NCBI GenBank assembly: GCA_947501935.1
Contig: CANMXU010000011.1
Span: 80,402-144,401 of the forward strand
Reading direction: 5' to 3'
Source of the DNA: an uncultured Alteromonadaceae bacterium
GTDB taxonomy: Bacteria; Pseudomonadota; Gammaproteobacteria; Enterobacterales; Alteromonadaceae
Length of the DNA: 64,000 nucleotides
In this document: piece by piece, positions 1 to 9,626 of the stretch
Numbering within the stretch: position 1 is the first letter of the stretch
How the letters are laid out: each line of letters begins with the position of its first letter
The notes under the pieces: model-generated
The model's database searches: none
What the model saw: only the letters and a program-made list of their open reading frames with translations
Told to the model about the DNA's origin: nothing
Program-made: the position numbers and the translations under genes

Positions 1-1
1 T

Positions 2-163
2 CTGTCGCTAAGCTATCTAGAGGGTGAAGCTGTTGGCATGATTTTACTGACATTCACTTCCCTTAACTTATTATTGATTTTTTTAATCGATAACTTCTTT
101 CGACTACAGATATGTAAACGCTTTATCAGTAGATTATTACGAATGTTTAAGGAAACAAGCTAA
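2..163 (+). CDS. C-terminal end of an unidentified membrane protein (5' truncated by window)
   Basis: A reading frame is open from the first bases to a TAA at 161-163 and gives 53 residues. They contain one strongly hydrophobic stretch (about residues 12-30, rich in Leu, Ile and Phe) followed by a basic tail (KRFISRLLRMFKETS), the usual cytoplasmic end of an inner-membrane protein. The start lies outside the window. I do not recognise the family, and the frame could be chance given its length, although the hydrophobic-then-basic pattern is protein-like. Confidence 0.45.
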   Translation: MSLSYLEGEAVGMILLTFTSLNLLLIFLIDNFFRLQICKRFISRLLRMFKETS

Positions 164-226
164 ATACGCCAAGGTGGACTTGTCAGTAGATTATTAGGAT
201 TTCTGATTCGATTTATTTTCACTGTT

Positions 227-261
227 GTCCACTTTACCGTTTTTACAAGTCCATCTCATCG
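227..261 (+). promoter_or_regulatory. Putative LytTR-type tandem operator, site A (upstream of the first symporter)
   Basis: Two 13-bp units in direct repeat, GTCCACTTTACCG (227-239) and GTCCATCTCATCG (249-261), start 22 bp apart. The stretch TTGTCCACTTTACC is repeated exactly at 2181-2194 before the TonB receptor. It lies 139 bp upstream of the symporter at 400. The match to four other sites in this locus is seen directly; recognition by the local LytTR regulator is an inference. Confidence 0.5.
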
Positions 262-399
262 CTTTGGTCTTGAGTTGTTTTCATAACGATATAGGGTGAT
301 TTACACAGCACAATAAATGTTAATGGTTAATTAAACCGACGAAATCGGTGCAAGCATAGTCATAGCAGGTATTAATAATAACGATGATGGAATAAAAAT

Positions 400-1902
400 A
401 TGCCTCAAAATATCGAAAGAAATGAAAGTGACAGAATTCCTTTTATTCAAAAGTTCATTTATGGCTTAGGGGCATTCGTTAATAATTTGTTAGGTGCGGC
501 CATGAATACCATGGTGATTGTACTTAACTTAGGTTTGGGTATGAGCCCCGCATTAATGGGCTTATTAGGCGCTTTACCTCGCTTAATTGATGCTTTTACT
601 GATCCCTTAATGGGCTATATTTCTGATCATACCAAATCAAAATGGGGACGACGTCGCCCTTATATATTTTTTGGCGCTATTATTAGTGCGGTTGTTTTTA
701 TCTTATTGTGGCAATTACCAAGAGGGCAAAGTGAAAGCTTTTACTTTTGGTTCTTTTTAATTGGCTCAATACTTTTCTATTTAGCCTACACCGTATTTGC
801 TACACCTTGGGTTGCTTTAGGTTATGAGCTAACCCCTGATTATCATGAACGTACTCAAATAATGGCCATACAGAATTTTATGGGCCAATTTGCTTGGTTA
901 GTTGCACCTTGGTTTTTGTTATTTATGCAAAATAAAACCCTGTTTAGCGATATGGTCGAAGGAGCAGGTTGGCTGGCTATTATCATAGGTATATTTACAG
1001 TTTGCATTGGTATTTTACCGGCTATATTTTTAGTTGAACGTCATATGCCTAGGCCAACACCAAAGAATTTGCTTATTAGTGACGAACAGCCAGCTAAACC
1101 AGCCAAGATAATGGATGTTCTTACCGACTTCTTTAAAGGTTTTTTAATCACCATAAAGTTTAAGCCATTCCTAAGTTTATGTGGCGCAACCTTTTTAGTT
1201 TTTAATGGTTTTATGATGGTTTCTGCATTTCAAAGTTACGTGATTATTTATTATGTATTTGGTGGCGACCAGGCATCAGGGGCTGAATATGTTGGCTGGG
1301 CGGGTACGGTTTCATTTATTGCTACCTCTTGTGCGATATTTATCGCTACCAAACTGTCAACCTTGTTTGGTAAACGAAAAGCATTCTTCATTACTATCGG
1401 CATTTCTATTTTTGGTTATGCGTTGAAGTGGGTTTGTTTTACGCCAGAAAACCCAATGTTAGTACTTATTCCACCAATCTTTTTTGCTTTTGGTTTGGGT
1501 GGCTTATTTACCCTGATGGGGTCAATGGTCGCTGATGTTTGTGACCTTGATGAGCTAGAAACTGGTGAACGCCGCGAAGGCATGTTTGGCTCAATTTTTT
1601 GGTGGGTGGTTAAATTAGGTTTAGCTGCTGCCATGGCTGCGGGTGGTTTCTTACTTTACGCAACGGGCTTTGATGTAGCGCTGGAAGGGGCGCAATCAGC
1701 AGACACTTTATTCTATATGCGCTTAGCCGATGTACTGGTGCCTGTTATTTGTTCGGTAGTGGCTATTTTTATGGTTATTTCATACCCAATCACTGAGAGT
1801 ATGGCGAGCGATGTGCGTCAAAAGCTTGAACAAAGGCGTGGAAAAATGACGGCTGATGATAACGAAGTTCCCCCTGCTACTGAACTAGGGGCTTCAACTT
1901 AA
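400..1902 (+). CDS. GPH-family (MFS_2) sugar:cation symporter
   Basis: This 500-residue inner-membrane protein matches the glycoside-pentoside-hexuronide:cation symporter branch of the major facilitator superfamily, with about 12 hydrophobic segments. The family signature is visible near residues 67-87: an Asp-Pro-Leu-Met-Gly stretch, then Ser-Asp-His-Thr-Lys-Ser-Lys-Trp-Gly-Arg-Arg-Arg-Pro. The ATG at 400 gives a normal N-terminus, but the ribosome-binding site is weak. The gene stands alone, downstream of putative operator A, and opens a beta-glucan utilization locus. It probably imports glucose or short laminari-oligosaccharides released by the exported GH16/GH17/GH30 enzymes; the substrate is inferred from context only. 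It differs from the second GPH symporter at 5568, so the two may take different products. Confidence 0.85.
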   Translation: MPQNIERNESDRIPFIQKFIYGLGAFVNNLLGAAMNTMVIVLNLGLGMSPALMGLLGALPRLIDAFTDPLMGYISDHTKSKWGRRRPYIFFGAIISAVVFILLWQLPRGQSESFYFWFFLIGSILFYLAYTVFATPWVALGYELTPDYHERTQIMAIQNFMGQFAWLVAPWFLLFMQNKTLFSDMVEGAGWLAIIIGIFTVCIGILPAIFLVERHMPRPTPKNLLISDEQPAKPAKIMDVLTDFFKGFLITIKFKPFLSLCGATFLVFNGFMMVSAFQSYVIIYYVFGGDQASGAEYVGWAGTVSFIATSCAIFIATKLSTLFGKRKAFFITIGISIFGYALKWVCFTPENPMLVLIPPIFFAFGLGGLFTLMGSMVADVCDLDELETGERREGMFGSIFWWVVKLGLAAAMAAGGFLLYATGFDVALEGAQSADTLFYMRLADVLVPVICSVVAIFMVISYPITESMASDVRQKLEQRRGKMTADDNEVPPATELGAST

Positions 1903-2182
1903 AGCGTTTTTCTAATATTTATAATAACGGCATGCTCAAAATACTTGGGTATGCCGTTTCCTCCTAAGTTCCAACTCCCTTTTTGCTAAAGTCATCATTA
2001 ACTTATTCCTGTTAAAAAATTAAAAGTGTAAATCACTACGAAGGGCAAGTTTATGTGCCATTCTATTTATATAAATATGTTTTTAAAAGATATTATCCAA
2101 AGTAACGAATGACCATTTTATCGTAACTTATGGGAATAATACGGGGTTAATAAAGCATATATATACCGTTATTTTTTACTTT

Positions 2183-2217
2183 GTCCACTTTACCTCATAA
2201 AAGGGATCGCTTGAGCG
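2183..2217 (+). promoter_or_regulatory. Putative LytTR-type tandem operator, site B (upstream of the TonB receptor)
   Basis: Unit 1 is GTCCACTTTACCT (2183-2195), nearly identical to unit 1 of site A. Unit 2 is the weaker GATCGCTTGAGCG (2205-2217). They start 22 bp apart and end 180 bp upstream of the receptor start. The rest of the gap 1903-2396 is AT-rich and I see no gene or clear terminator in it. Confidence 0.45.
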
Positions 2218-2396
2218 CAAAACGGTGGGTTTATTACTTTGAAAGCGTAGTATCAAATTTGAGCAACATGAAAGGTTTTCTGTAGTAATAGCATTTATTA
2301 TTTATTGAAAAATATCAGCTCAGGGGAAGTAGTTTACATTCGCACTAAGTATAAAAATATAAGATGTTGAATAAAGTAGCATCTAGGGGAATAGAT

Positions 2397-5300
2397 ATGA
2401 CACCGTATACATTTAAAAAAACAAAGTTGGCAACTTGCCTATCACTCGTTATAGGTGTTAGCACCTTCAATCCAGCTTTTGCAGCAGAAGAAGCGCCTGC
2501 ACAAGCAGAGAAAGAACTTGAAGTTATTCAAGTAACGGGTATTCGTAGCAGTTTAGTAAAATCGATGGATATCAAACGTAGCGCTAACGGCGTAGTTGAT
2601 GCCATTACTGCCGAAGACATTGGTAAATTCCCCGACGGTAACCTAGCAGAATCTTTACAACGTATTACTGGTGTATCTATCGATAGAAGTAACGGTGAAG
2701 GCGCTAAAATTACTGTACGTGGTATGGGACCAGAATTTAATATGGTGACTTTAAATGGTCGTCAAATGCCAACGGTTGGTACATTAGAACCGGGCTCTAA
2801 TGGTCGTGCCTTTGATTTTGGTAATATCGCAACAGACGCGGTAAGTGCGGTAGAAGTTTATAAAACAGCTCGTGCTGATTTACCCACCGGTGGTATCGGC
2901 GCAACCGTAAATATGTTGTCAGCACGCCCGTTAAACTCTTCAGGCTTTAAAGCCGTAGTTAGCGGTAAAGCGGTTCATGAAACTTCAGTGGAAGATGTTG
3001 GTGACAAGTTCACCCCTGAAATTTCCGGTTTAGTGAGTAATACCTTTGCTGACGATACCATTGGTGTTTTAGTTTCCGGCTCTTATCAAGACCGTAACAA
3101 CCGTGAAGAAAATGCTGCGGTTGATAACTGGATCCCTAATGTTGGTACTGGTACTGGTGTTATCACCAATAATAACTTAAGAGAAGACGGTAGTACTTGG
3201 TATCCGCAAAACTCTGGTTACGGTATTAAAGACACTAGCCGTCAACGTACAAATGCTCAACTTGTTTTACAATATGCACCTACAGAAGATATTACTGCAA
3301 CGGTTGATTATACCTACTCGAAAGTAGAAACCGAGAATGATTTTAATGCCTTTGGTATTTGGTTTAATAACGGTGGGTCTATTGTTAGTGGTACGGTAAA
3401 TGAACGTGGTACTTATACCCATGTTGCAGAATCTGGTGGTGATTTTGCTACTAACGTTGGTCGCGGCGCACAGGAAAATGAAAACAAATCACTTGGTTTA
3501 AACATTGAATGGCAAGCAACTGATACTTTAAAGTTTGAACTTGATGTGCATGACTCTTCTGCTGTTGTTCAAGGTTTAGATATAGGTCAAGACGCTTTCT
3601 TAATTATCGGTAATACCTCATGTGGTTGGTGTGGTGATGTCGATGGTGCAGGTCCAAGTACAGCCAATATTGATGTGAAAACAGCGGTATTCCCAAGCTC
3701 TGGTATTCCAATCTATGATATGACTTATGTTAATGGCGCAGGAGAATCACAAGCAGCATTAACTGACTCTGATATTGGTTCATTATTTGGCGGCGCAAGC
3801 AAAGACTACGCTGAAAATGAAATGAATCAGTTCCAACTTAAAGGTACTTGGATTAATGATGGTGACGGCGCGTTATCAAGCATTGATTTTGGTATTGCCC
3901 GTACAGAACAATCATTTAAGAAAATTAAAGCCTACTCAGGCCTTTTACCCGCAGGTTGGTGGAACTGGTCAGCACAATATTGGGCTGATGACCAATGGAG
4001 TCAAGGTAGCACAAGCGGTTTATTAGACGGTTTTGGTAACAGCGGTAGCATTACTCAACCAAGTTATTACACTGCTGATTTTGATTACCTGCTAAATGGT
4101 TTTGAAACCATTGAAGATACTTTTGCTAGCTGTTGTTTCAATGAGTCTTGGGGCGAAGAATATCAAAATGCTGATGGAAGTGGTAAGTTTTGGGCAGGTA
4201 ACCCTGACTCAGATGCACGCGTTAATGAAGTAGTAACTTCGGTTTATACGCAATTTACTTTTGAAGATGAGTTTAACGATATGCCAATTAACATTGTTGC
4301 TGGCCTACGTTATGAAGAAGCGAAAGTAAGATCTGAAGGTTCAGAAACGCCGGCAGTTGAAATTATTTGGTCTGGTGGTAATGAGTTTGCTTATGAATAT
4401 TCAGCCGATAGTACAATTTCTTCTGGTAGCGCGACCACTAAGCAATTTTTACCTAGCTTAGATGTAAGCATGGATGTAACTGATGAGTTAGTAACACGTT
4501 TCTCATATGGCCGTTCATTGTCTCGTCCTAATATTGAAGATATGCGTTCAACTACTGACTTTGTAGGTAATCCGAAAGTTGGTCAACGTAAAATAGTTAC
4601 CGGTAACCCGGGCTTAGATCCTTTTATAGCTGATAACTTTGATTTATCAGTTGAATACTATTACGGCGATGCCAGTTATGTATCGATTGGTTACTTCAAG
4701 AAGATTGTTGATAATTTTATAGTTAATTCTACTTCAGAAACAACAATTGAAGGTATAGGAGATGTATATATTGGTCCGCGTGCTGAAGAAGCTCGAGCAC
4801 AACTTGAAGCCGAAGGCACTCAAGCGACAGACCCTAACGTATTTGCTCGTATTAATGAAAACATGGGTCTTACTGACTTAACCACAGCGATTAGACCAAA
4901 CGGTGATGACCCGTTAGCAACATTTGACGTATCTAGTGTATCTAATGGTGAAATGGCTAATTTACATGGTATCGAGCTTGCCGCTCAGCACTTATTTGGT
5001 GAGTCAGGTTTTGGTATGATGATTAACGCCACTTTTGTGAGCGGTGATGTTAACCCTGACCCAGACGAAGTTGAGCAAAACTTTGCTTTACCAGGTATGA
5101 GCGATTCAGCTAACTTTTCAGTATTTTATGAAGATGAAGCGTTATCAGCACGTATTGCCTATAACTGGCGTGACCAATTCTTCTCAGGTTTTGAACAACA
5201 TGGTGCTCCGGTATATACCGAAGAGTATTACCAAGTTGATGCAAACGTAAGTTATTCAGTCACTGAAAACTTCACTATTTTTGCTGAAGGTTTGAACTTA

Positions 5301-5402
5301 ACTGAAGAAGTACAACGTTCATTTGTTCGTTATGAAGAGCAACTTAACCGTGCTAATCAATACGGCGCAAGACTTAATATTGGCGCTCGTTACGTTTTCT
5401 AA
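2397..5402 (+). CDS. TonB-dependent outer-membrane receptor for (beta-glucan) oligosaccharides
   Basis: The product is a TonB-dependent receptor of the large carbohydrate type, about 1001 residues. I chose the ATG at 2397 because AGGGGA lies 6 bases before it; an upstream in-frame ATG at 2364 has no comparable site. A signal peptide ends at Ala-Phe-Ala. It is followed by a TonB-box-like EVIQVTG, then a plug domain (about residues 60-190, with LAESLQRITGVSI and ITVRGMGPEFNMVTLNGRQM) and a 22-strand-type barrel ending in ARYVF, with the terminal Phe needed for barrel assembly. It probably brings laminari-oligosaccharides into the periplasm. No SusD-like partner is present, as is normal in Gammaproteobacteria. 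It is transcribed alone, with a strong terminator after it and putative operator B before it. Confidence 0.9.
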   Translation: MTPYTFKKTKLATCLSLVIGVSTFNPAFAAEEAPAQAEKELEVIQVTGIRSSLVKSMDIKRSANGVVDAITAEDIGKFPDGNLAESLQRITGVSIDRSNGEGAKITVRGMGPEFNMVTLNGRQMPTVGTLEPGSNGRAFDFGNIATDAVSAVEVYKTARADLPTGGIGATVNMLSARPLNSSGFKAVVSGKAVHETSVEDVGDKFTPEISGLVSNTFADDTIGVLVSGSYQDRNNREENAAVDNWIPNVGTGTGVITNNNLREDGSTWYPQNSGYGIKDTSRQRTNAQLVLQYAPTEDITATVDYTYSKVETENDFNAFGIWFNNGGSIVSGTVNERGTYTHVAESGGDFATNVGRGAQENENKSLGLNIEWQATDTLKFELDVHDSSAVVQGLDIGQDAFLIIGNTSCGWCGDVDGAGPSTANIDVKTAVFPSSGIPIYDMTYVNGAGESQAALTDSDIGSLFGGASKDYAENEMNQFQLKGTWINDGDGALSSIDFGIARTEQSFKKIKAYSGLLPAGWWNWSAQYWADDQWSQGSTSGLLDGFGNSGSITQPSYYTADFDYLLNGFETIEDTFASCCFNESWGEEYQNADGSGKFWAGNPDSDARVNEVVTSVYTQFTFEDEFNDMPINIVAGLRYEEAKVRSEGSETPAVEIIWSGGNEFAYEYSADSTISSGSATTKQFLPSLDVSMDVTDELVTRFSYGRSLSRPNIEDMRSTTDFVGNPKVGQRKIVTGNPGLDPFIADNFDLSVEYYYGDASYVSIGYFKKIVDNFIVNSTSETTIEGIGDVYIGPRAEEARAQLEAEGTQATDPNVFARINENMGLTDLTTAIRPNGDDPLATFDVSSVSNGEMANLHGIELAAQHLFGESGFGMMINATFVSGDVNPDPDEVEQNFALPGMSDSANFSVFYEDEALSARIAYNWRDQFFSGFEQHGAPVYTEEYYQVDANVSYSVTENFTIFAEGLNLTEEVQRSFVRYEEQLNRANQYGARLNIGARYVF

Positions 5403-5430
5403 GTTGAATTAAGTTAATGTTTAATTAGTA

Positions 5431-5460
5431 AAAAGCCGCGGTTAATTCGCGGCTTTTTTA
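5431..5460 (+). terminator. Rho-independent terminator after the TonB receptor
   Basis: The stem AAAAGCCGCG (5431-5440) pairs with CGCGGCTTTT (5448-5457) across a 7-base loop and is followed by further T residues. The flanking A run makes it usable on both strands. Confidence 0.85.
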
Positions 5461-5567
5461 TTTCATACTTTTAGCGTTAGCGATGAGTAAGTTAGAAAAT
5501 AATTAAATAATTAAAAACCTAGATAAGAAAGACAATAAACAACAAGATCAAAAATAAGTGAGTACTT

Positions 5568-6899
5568 ATGTTAACAGTGCGCGAAAAAATAGCTTATGGC
5601 TTAGGCGATACCGCCAGTAATATTATCTTCCAAACCGTGATGATGTTTTTACTGATATTTTACACTGACGTGGTTGGGCTTTCTCCGGCACTCGTTGGTA
5701 CTTTGTTTTTAGTGGTGCGACTTTTTGATGCCATTACCGATCCATTAATGGGCGCCATGGCCGATAGAACCAAAACCAAATGGGGACAGTTTAGGCCTTA
5801 TCTTTTATGGTTAGCCATACCGTTTGGCATTATCTCAGTAATGGCATTTACCACGCCTGATTTCTCCTATAACGGTAAAGTGGCTTATGCCTTTGTTACT
5901 TACACTTTACTTATGATCGCTTATACCGCGATTAACATCCCATATTCAGCATTGGGTGGGGTATTAACAAACCAGCCCTCTGAGCGCGTTTCTGTGCAGT
6001 CTTACCGTTTTGTTTTAGGCATGTTAGGCGGGCTTATCGTTGCTTCAGGTACATTACCTTTAGTTGAGTGGTTTGGTAATGGCGATAAAGCCAAGGGCTA
6101 CCAATTAACCATGACCGCGATGAGTCTTTTAGGAGTGCTGCTATTTTTATTTTGTTTTGCTGGCACTAAAGAAAGGGTCGCACCGCCGGTTGAGCAAAAA
6201 TCGTCATTTTTTGATGATCTTAAATCGCTTTGGAAAAATGACCAGTGGCGTATTTTATGCCTAGCCGGATTATTTTTATTAACAGGGCAAGTACTAAGAG
6301 CGACCTTAGCGATTTACTATGTGAAATATGTACTTGGCCTAGAACAGCAAATCACCTTATTTATTACCCTAGGTATGATTGGCAGTATTTTAGGCTGTGC
6401 TTGTGCGCAATTTTTGGCGAAAAAGGTTTGTAAAATTAAAGCCTATATTGCCCTGCAATTAATAGCCGCCTTTATTTGTATTATTAGTTACTTTGTTCCG
6501 CAAGAGCAGGTTGTAGTCGCCTTTGCTTTGTTTTTTCTGTGGAGCTTCTTTTTACAAATGGCAACGCCATTATTATGGGCGAAAATGGCTGATACTATTG
6601 ATTACGGTCATTGGAAAACCGGCGTACGTATTACCGGGATGATTTATTCTGCTGTGGTATTTTTTATTAAATTAGGGGTCGCTTTCGGTGGTGCCTTTGC
6701 GGGTTGGTTGCTGGCGTATTACGGCTACCAAGCAGATGTTGAACAAACTCAAACCACTAAAGAAGGTATTTTATTATCTTTCACCGTTTATCCAGCCCTT
6801 GGCTCAATTTTGGTTGCTTGGGTAATGCGTAAATACATTCTCAATAAAGAAAAAGTTGAACAAATTCATTTTGAATTAAATAATAAACTGACCTTTTAA
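5568..6899 (+). CDS. Second GPH-family (MFS_2) sugar:cation symporter
   Basis: This 443-residue polytopic inner-membrane protein has the GPH signature DAITDPLMGAMADRTKTKWG near residues 55-75, followed by Gln-Phe-Arg-Pro. The N-terminus MLTVREKIAYGLGDTASNI is typical of the family. It is shorter than the symporter at 400 and clearly a different subgroup. It lies between the TonB receptor and the GGDEF gene, behind its own terminator-delimited promoter region, and I found no tandem operator in front of it. Uptake of glucose or a beta-glucan oligosaccharide is the most likely job, inferred from the neighbourhood. Confidence 0.85.
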   Translation: MLTVREKIAYGLGDTASNIIFQTVMMFLLIFYTDVVGLSPALVGTLFLVVRLFDAITDPLMGAMADRTKTKWGQFRPYLLWLAIPFGIISVMAFTTPDFSYNGKVAYAFVTYTLLMIAYTAINIPYSALGGVLTNQPSERVSVQSYRFVLGMLGGLIVASGTLPLVEWFGNGDKAKGYQLTMTAMSLLGVLLFLFCFAGTKERVAPPVEQKSSFFDDLKSLWKNDQWRILCLAGLFLLTGQVLRATLAIYYVKYVLGLEQQITLFITLGMIGSILGCACAQFLAKKVCKIKAYIALQLIAAFICIISYFVPQEQVVVAFALFFLWSFFLQMATPLLWAKMADTIDYGHWKTGVRITGMIYSAVVFFIKLGVAFGGAFAGWLLAYYGYQADVEQTQTTKEGILLSFTVYPALGSILVAWVMRKYILNKEKVEQIHFELNNKLTF

Positions 6900-6916
6900 G
6901 CGCTTATTAGTTGTAC

Positions 6917-6941
6917 TGTGCCATAGCTAAGCTATGGCACA
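6917..6941. repeat. Perfect inverted repeat downstream of the second symporter
   Basis: TGTGCCATAGC (6917-6927) and GCTATGGCACA (6931-6941) form an 11-bp stem with a 3-base loop. There is no T tract, so it is a weak or factor-dependent terminator at best. The rest of the gap 6900-7327 holds about four TTTCCC repeats (6971-6996) and AT-rich sequence; no gene is seen. Confidence 0.6.
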
Positions 6942-7327
6942 TCAAAGGCTTTGAAAAGTAAAAGGGTATGTTTCCCTTTCCCTTTCCCTTTCCCTCGACC
7001 TCATTTGGGCCTCAGCCCGAAGGGCAATGGCTATTTTATCCCTTAACTGCATTAGCATTCGTTTATTGAGCGGGCTAAACCGCACTCATACTGCTTTGTT
7101 AACAAATTAAATAGCCTATTGCTCAAAAACAATTCAAAGATTAACAGACCCTAGTTTGCCCCATTATTGTTAAAGTCGTCTTATACTTAAGCAAACCTTT
7201 ATTCACTGCATACTTTGATTTTTATCAATCACCATGAATACCGTGTCTGATACTTTGTAGTGGTATGGTTAATTCACCACTTTAAATATATTTTTATGGT
7301 GTGACTATAAACACAGGACTTTAGCTT

Positions 7328-8332
7328 ATGCTCGCTCACTTGTTAGAAAGAATAGATAAAAGTCAATTTGAAACCCTTTCAGAGGATATCAAATTGTCAT
7401 TTTCTGAACATAGAGAGTGGATGCGAAAATTAAATATTGCTGTAATGTCTAAAGATAAATTGCTTGATAAATCATTTATCGCTCAAGATGCCCATCTACA
7501 TTGTAAGTTCGGTAAATGGCTGACATATATTTTGTCTGATGAAACCTTTCGGCACGGCTATTTTTTAAAAATTGACCAATTACATCAAGAAATTCATAGC
7601 TCTGCAAGAGAGCTTATTGAAGTTATTGACGGTGAAAGTGTGGAACGTTTACCAAAGTATGAAAACTTTTTAGCCATTCAAAAAATATTTTTTGATGAAG
7701 TTATGCAAATATTTGAATTTGCCGTTATTAACAAGCATCACTTTGACATAACCACAAAACTAATGAATCGCAGAGCCGTAGGTGTGGTGTTAGCGCATGA
7801 GCATCAATTAATGCAACGATGTGATAATTTTGATTGTTGCATTGTGCTTGCAGATATCGATAAGTTTAAAAATTTTAATGATACTTATGGCCACGATGTT
7901 GGAGATAGGGTGCTTGAACATACCGCAGCTACTTTGCAAGAGTCGCTGCGACGTCATGATACTGTTGCTCGTTTCGGTGGCGAAGAGTTTTTATTTGTGC
8001 TTCCTGATATGCAATTAGCTGACGCTGAAAAAACCATTGAACGCATCAGAAATAAGCTAGCAATTGCGACTATAGCCCATCAAGGCCAAGATATTGGCGT
8101 AACTGCATCATTTGGTATAACTCAGTTATGCCGATATTATGATATTAATGACTCAATTAAGCGAGCTGATATCGCCTTGTATCATGCTAAGAACTTAGGC
8201 CGAAATAGAGCTGTATCTATAGATATTGAACAAATACCAGATAATGGTGGTAAAGCTTATCAAGACCTTTCAAAGCAAGAACGAATAGACTTGTTTAAAA
8301 AAAATTGTAAAGCTGTGGTAACTAACGAATAA
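7328..8332 (+). CDS. Diguanylate cyclase with N-terminal zinc-binding CZB domain (DgcZ-like)
   Basis: The 334-residue protein makes cyclic di-GMP from two GTP. Residues about 15-125 look like a CZB (chemoreceptor zinc-binding) domain: a His in SEHREWM, then HCKFGKWL with the Cys ligand, then HQEIH. A GGDEF domain fills residues about 145-300, with the active-site motif as RFGGEEF and an inhibitory RxxD site (RRHD) five residues before it. This is the architecture of E. coli DgcZ (YdeH), where zinc bound to CZB represses cyclase activity. No membrane segment is present, so it acts in the cytoplasm. It is a single-gene unit inside the glucan locus and may link metal status to biofilm on algal particles; that link is speculative. 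Confidence 0.88.
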   Translation: MLAHLLERIDKSQFETLSEDIKLSFSEHREWMRKLNIAVMSKDKLLDKSFIAQDAHLHCKFGKWLTYILSDETFRHGYFLKIDQLHQEIHSSARELIEVIDGESVERLPKYENFLAIQKIFFDEVMQIFEFAVINKHHFDITTKLMNRRAVGVVLAHEHQLMQRCDNFDCCIVLADIDKFKNFNDTYGHDVGDRVLEHTAATLQESLRRHDTVARFGGEEFLFVLPDMQLADAEKTIERIRNKLAIATIAHQGQDIGVTASFGITQLCRYYDINDSIKRADIALYHAKNLGRNRAVSIDIEQIPDNGGKAYQDLSKQERIDLFKKNCKAVVTNE

Positions 8333-8364
8333 ACGCTGAAATGGCAATCTTTCTGAGCGTATAA

Positions 8365-8411
8365 AACTAAAGCCTCAGGTAATTAAACTTTGAGTGACCT
8401 AAGGCTTAGTT
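8365..8411. terminator. Probable bidirectional terminator between convergent genes
   Basis: AACTAAAGCCTCAGGT (8365-8380) pairs with ACCTAAGGCTTAGTT (8397-8411), with one mismatch and one bulge, between the stop codons of the cyclase (+) and the exported GH17 (-). The second arm is the first copy of an 11-bp tandem repeat that follows. Confidence 0.5.
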
Positions 8412-8433
8412 AAGGTTTAGTTAAGGCTTAGTT
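8401..8433. repeat. Three tandem copies of an 11-bp unit
   Basis: AAGGCTTAGTT, AAGGTTTAGTT and AAGGCTTAGTT lie head to tail at 8401-8411, 8412-8422 and 8423-8433. The outer copies are identical and the middle one has a single change. The array is intergenic, between convergent genes. Confidence 0.8.
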
Positions 8434-8441
8434 ATTGCGTG

Positions 8442-9503
8442 TTATTTATCTGCTCTCAATACTGCTTTTGGCGTTCGATCAACATTAAATAAGCCCCAAT
8501 GCTTTTCAGCGCCGTCAAGATTAGCGGGGTTACCTTTCCATGGCTCGTCAAAGGCTTCGAAAAAGAAAAAGGTGGTATTCGTTGCTTTAGCCCAAGCTTT
8601 AATGTCATTAAAATAGCGTTTTTGATTAGCTTCATTAGCTTGGTTTTTAAATTCTTTCGCTGTGGTTGCCCAGCCGCCTTCTAATACTGCAATTGTGCTA
8701 TTGGGTAATGCTTGGTGAACATCTTCAAGGTTTTTAATGGTGTAGGCGAGTGCTTCATCGATAGTTTTATTTTCCCAAGCAGGGTAGGTATGTACGCCAA
8801 TAAAATCAACTTCAGCGGCTAATGGGGCACCGTCACGTATCCACCATTCATAATTATCAGCAACGGTTACTGGCTGATTAATGCTTTTTTTCACGTATTG
8901 CACATAGTTAATAACACTGTCTAAGGTAACCATGTGGTCGTTCCAGTCAACCAAAGCCTCATTGCCAACATTAACGGCAATAACAATGTTGGCGTAGTTA
9001 TTGGCCAAGTGGATAGTACGTTTAAGCTCTTTTAGGTTGTTTAGCTTATTTGTGGCAAGCTCTTGCTTAGGAATAGGGTGCTCTAACCAAGCGCAGCCTA
9101 GGTGGTTACTTACCTCTGCTTCTAACCATGCGCCTAATAATACTTTAATTGGTAACTTATGCTGCTGGATTAGTTTTAAGGTGGTTGCGGAGTTTTCGCC
9201 GGAATCATAAAGCCGAATGAGGGTTAAATCATGTTTCAGTAAAATATTTAAGTCTTCAAGGATTTGTGCATCACTGGGATTAATAGCCCCTTGTCCGCGG
9301 TCGGGGTGTTGCCCCTCTCTAAAGCCAGAATAGGCTACTGCCATGGTTTCTCCCTGCAATAAGCTACTTGGCTGTTGCTCATAGCCCACCTTGGAGAAAG
9401 CATGGCTTGAAAGTAGTAGCATAAATATAAATGGGAGTAGTGTGATTAAAACTTTGTTGCTTAGCTTATAACTCATCTTATGCCTTAATTTGTAGGTGAT
9501 CAT
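8442..9503 (-). CDS. Exported GH17-like beta-1,3-glucan hydrolase
   Basis: The product is a glycoside hydrolase family 17-like enzyme of up to 353 residues that cleaves or transglycosylates beta-1,3-glucan. An N-terminal signal peptide (cleavage near Ala-Phe-Ser/Lys) sends it to the periplasm or beyond. The acid/base Glu182 lies in VNVGNEAL and the nucleophile Glu275 in IAVLEGGW. AAAGG precedes the ATG at 9503, but an internal ATG at 9476 also has AAGG and would give a more compact signal peptide. It closely resembles the cytosolic enzyme at 19443 (shared YSG(F/Y)R(E/D)GQ, NEA..W.DHMV and HTYPAWE motifs), so they are paralogues sent to different compartments. It sits downstream of the GH16 gene at 9754 but is separated from it by a strong terminator. 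Confidence 0.85.
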   Translation of the reverse strand: MITYKLRHKMSYKLSNKVLITLLPFIFMLLLSSHAFSKVGYEQQPSSLLQGETMAVAYSGFREGQHPDRGQGAINPSDAQILEDLNILLKHDLTLIRLYDSGENSATTLKLIQQHKLPIKVLLGAWLEAEVSNHLGCAWLEHPIPKQELATNKLNNLKELKRTIHLANNYANIVIAVNVGNEALVDWNDHMVTLDSVINYVQYVKKSINQPVTVADNYEWWIRDGAPLAAEVDFIGVHTYPAWENKTIDEALAYTIKNLEDVHQALPNSTIAVLEGGWATTAKEFKNQANEANQKRYFNDIKAWAKATNTTFFFFEAFDEPWKGNPANLDGAEKHWGLFNVDRTPKAVLRADK

Positions 9504-9626
9504 ATAAAACCTTTCTAATTGTGAACTTTAATGGCGAATTTTAAATTTCTAACTTAAATCCCGAACTTAAATTTCTAACTTAAGCTGTAAAATTAAATTT
9601 CAGCGCTAGCATTTTCGCCGTTAAAT

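Noticed and set aside
6971..6996. About four TTTCCC hexamers in tandem.
   Set aside because: A short simple-sequence tract between genes, without flanking symmetry or a gene it could phase-switch; recorded only as sequence texture.
8401..8433. Three 11-bp tandem repeats as a CRISPR or iteron array.
   Set aside because: There are no spacers, so it is not CRISPR, and three copies between convergent stop codons with no replication gene nearby do not support an iteron origin.
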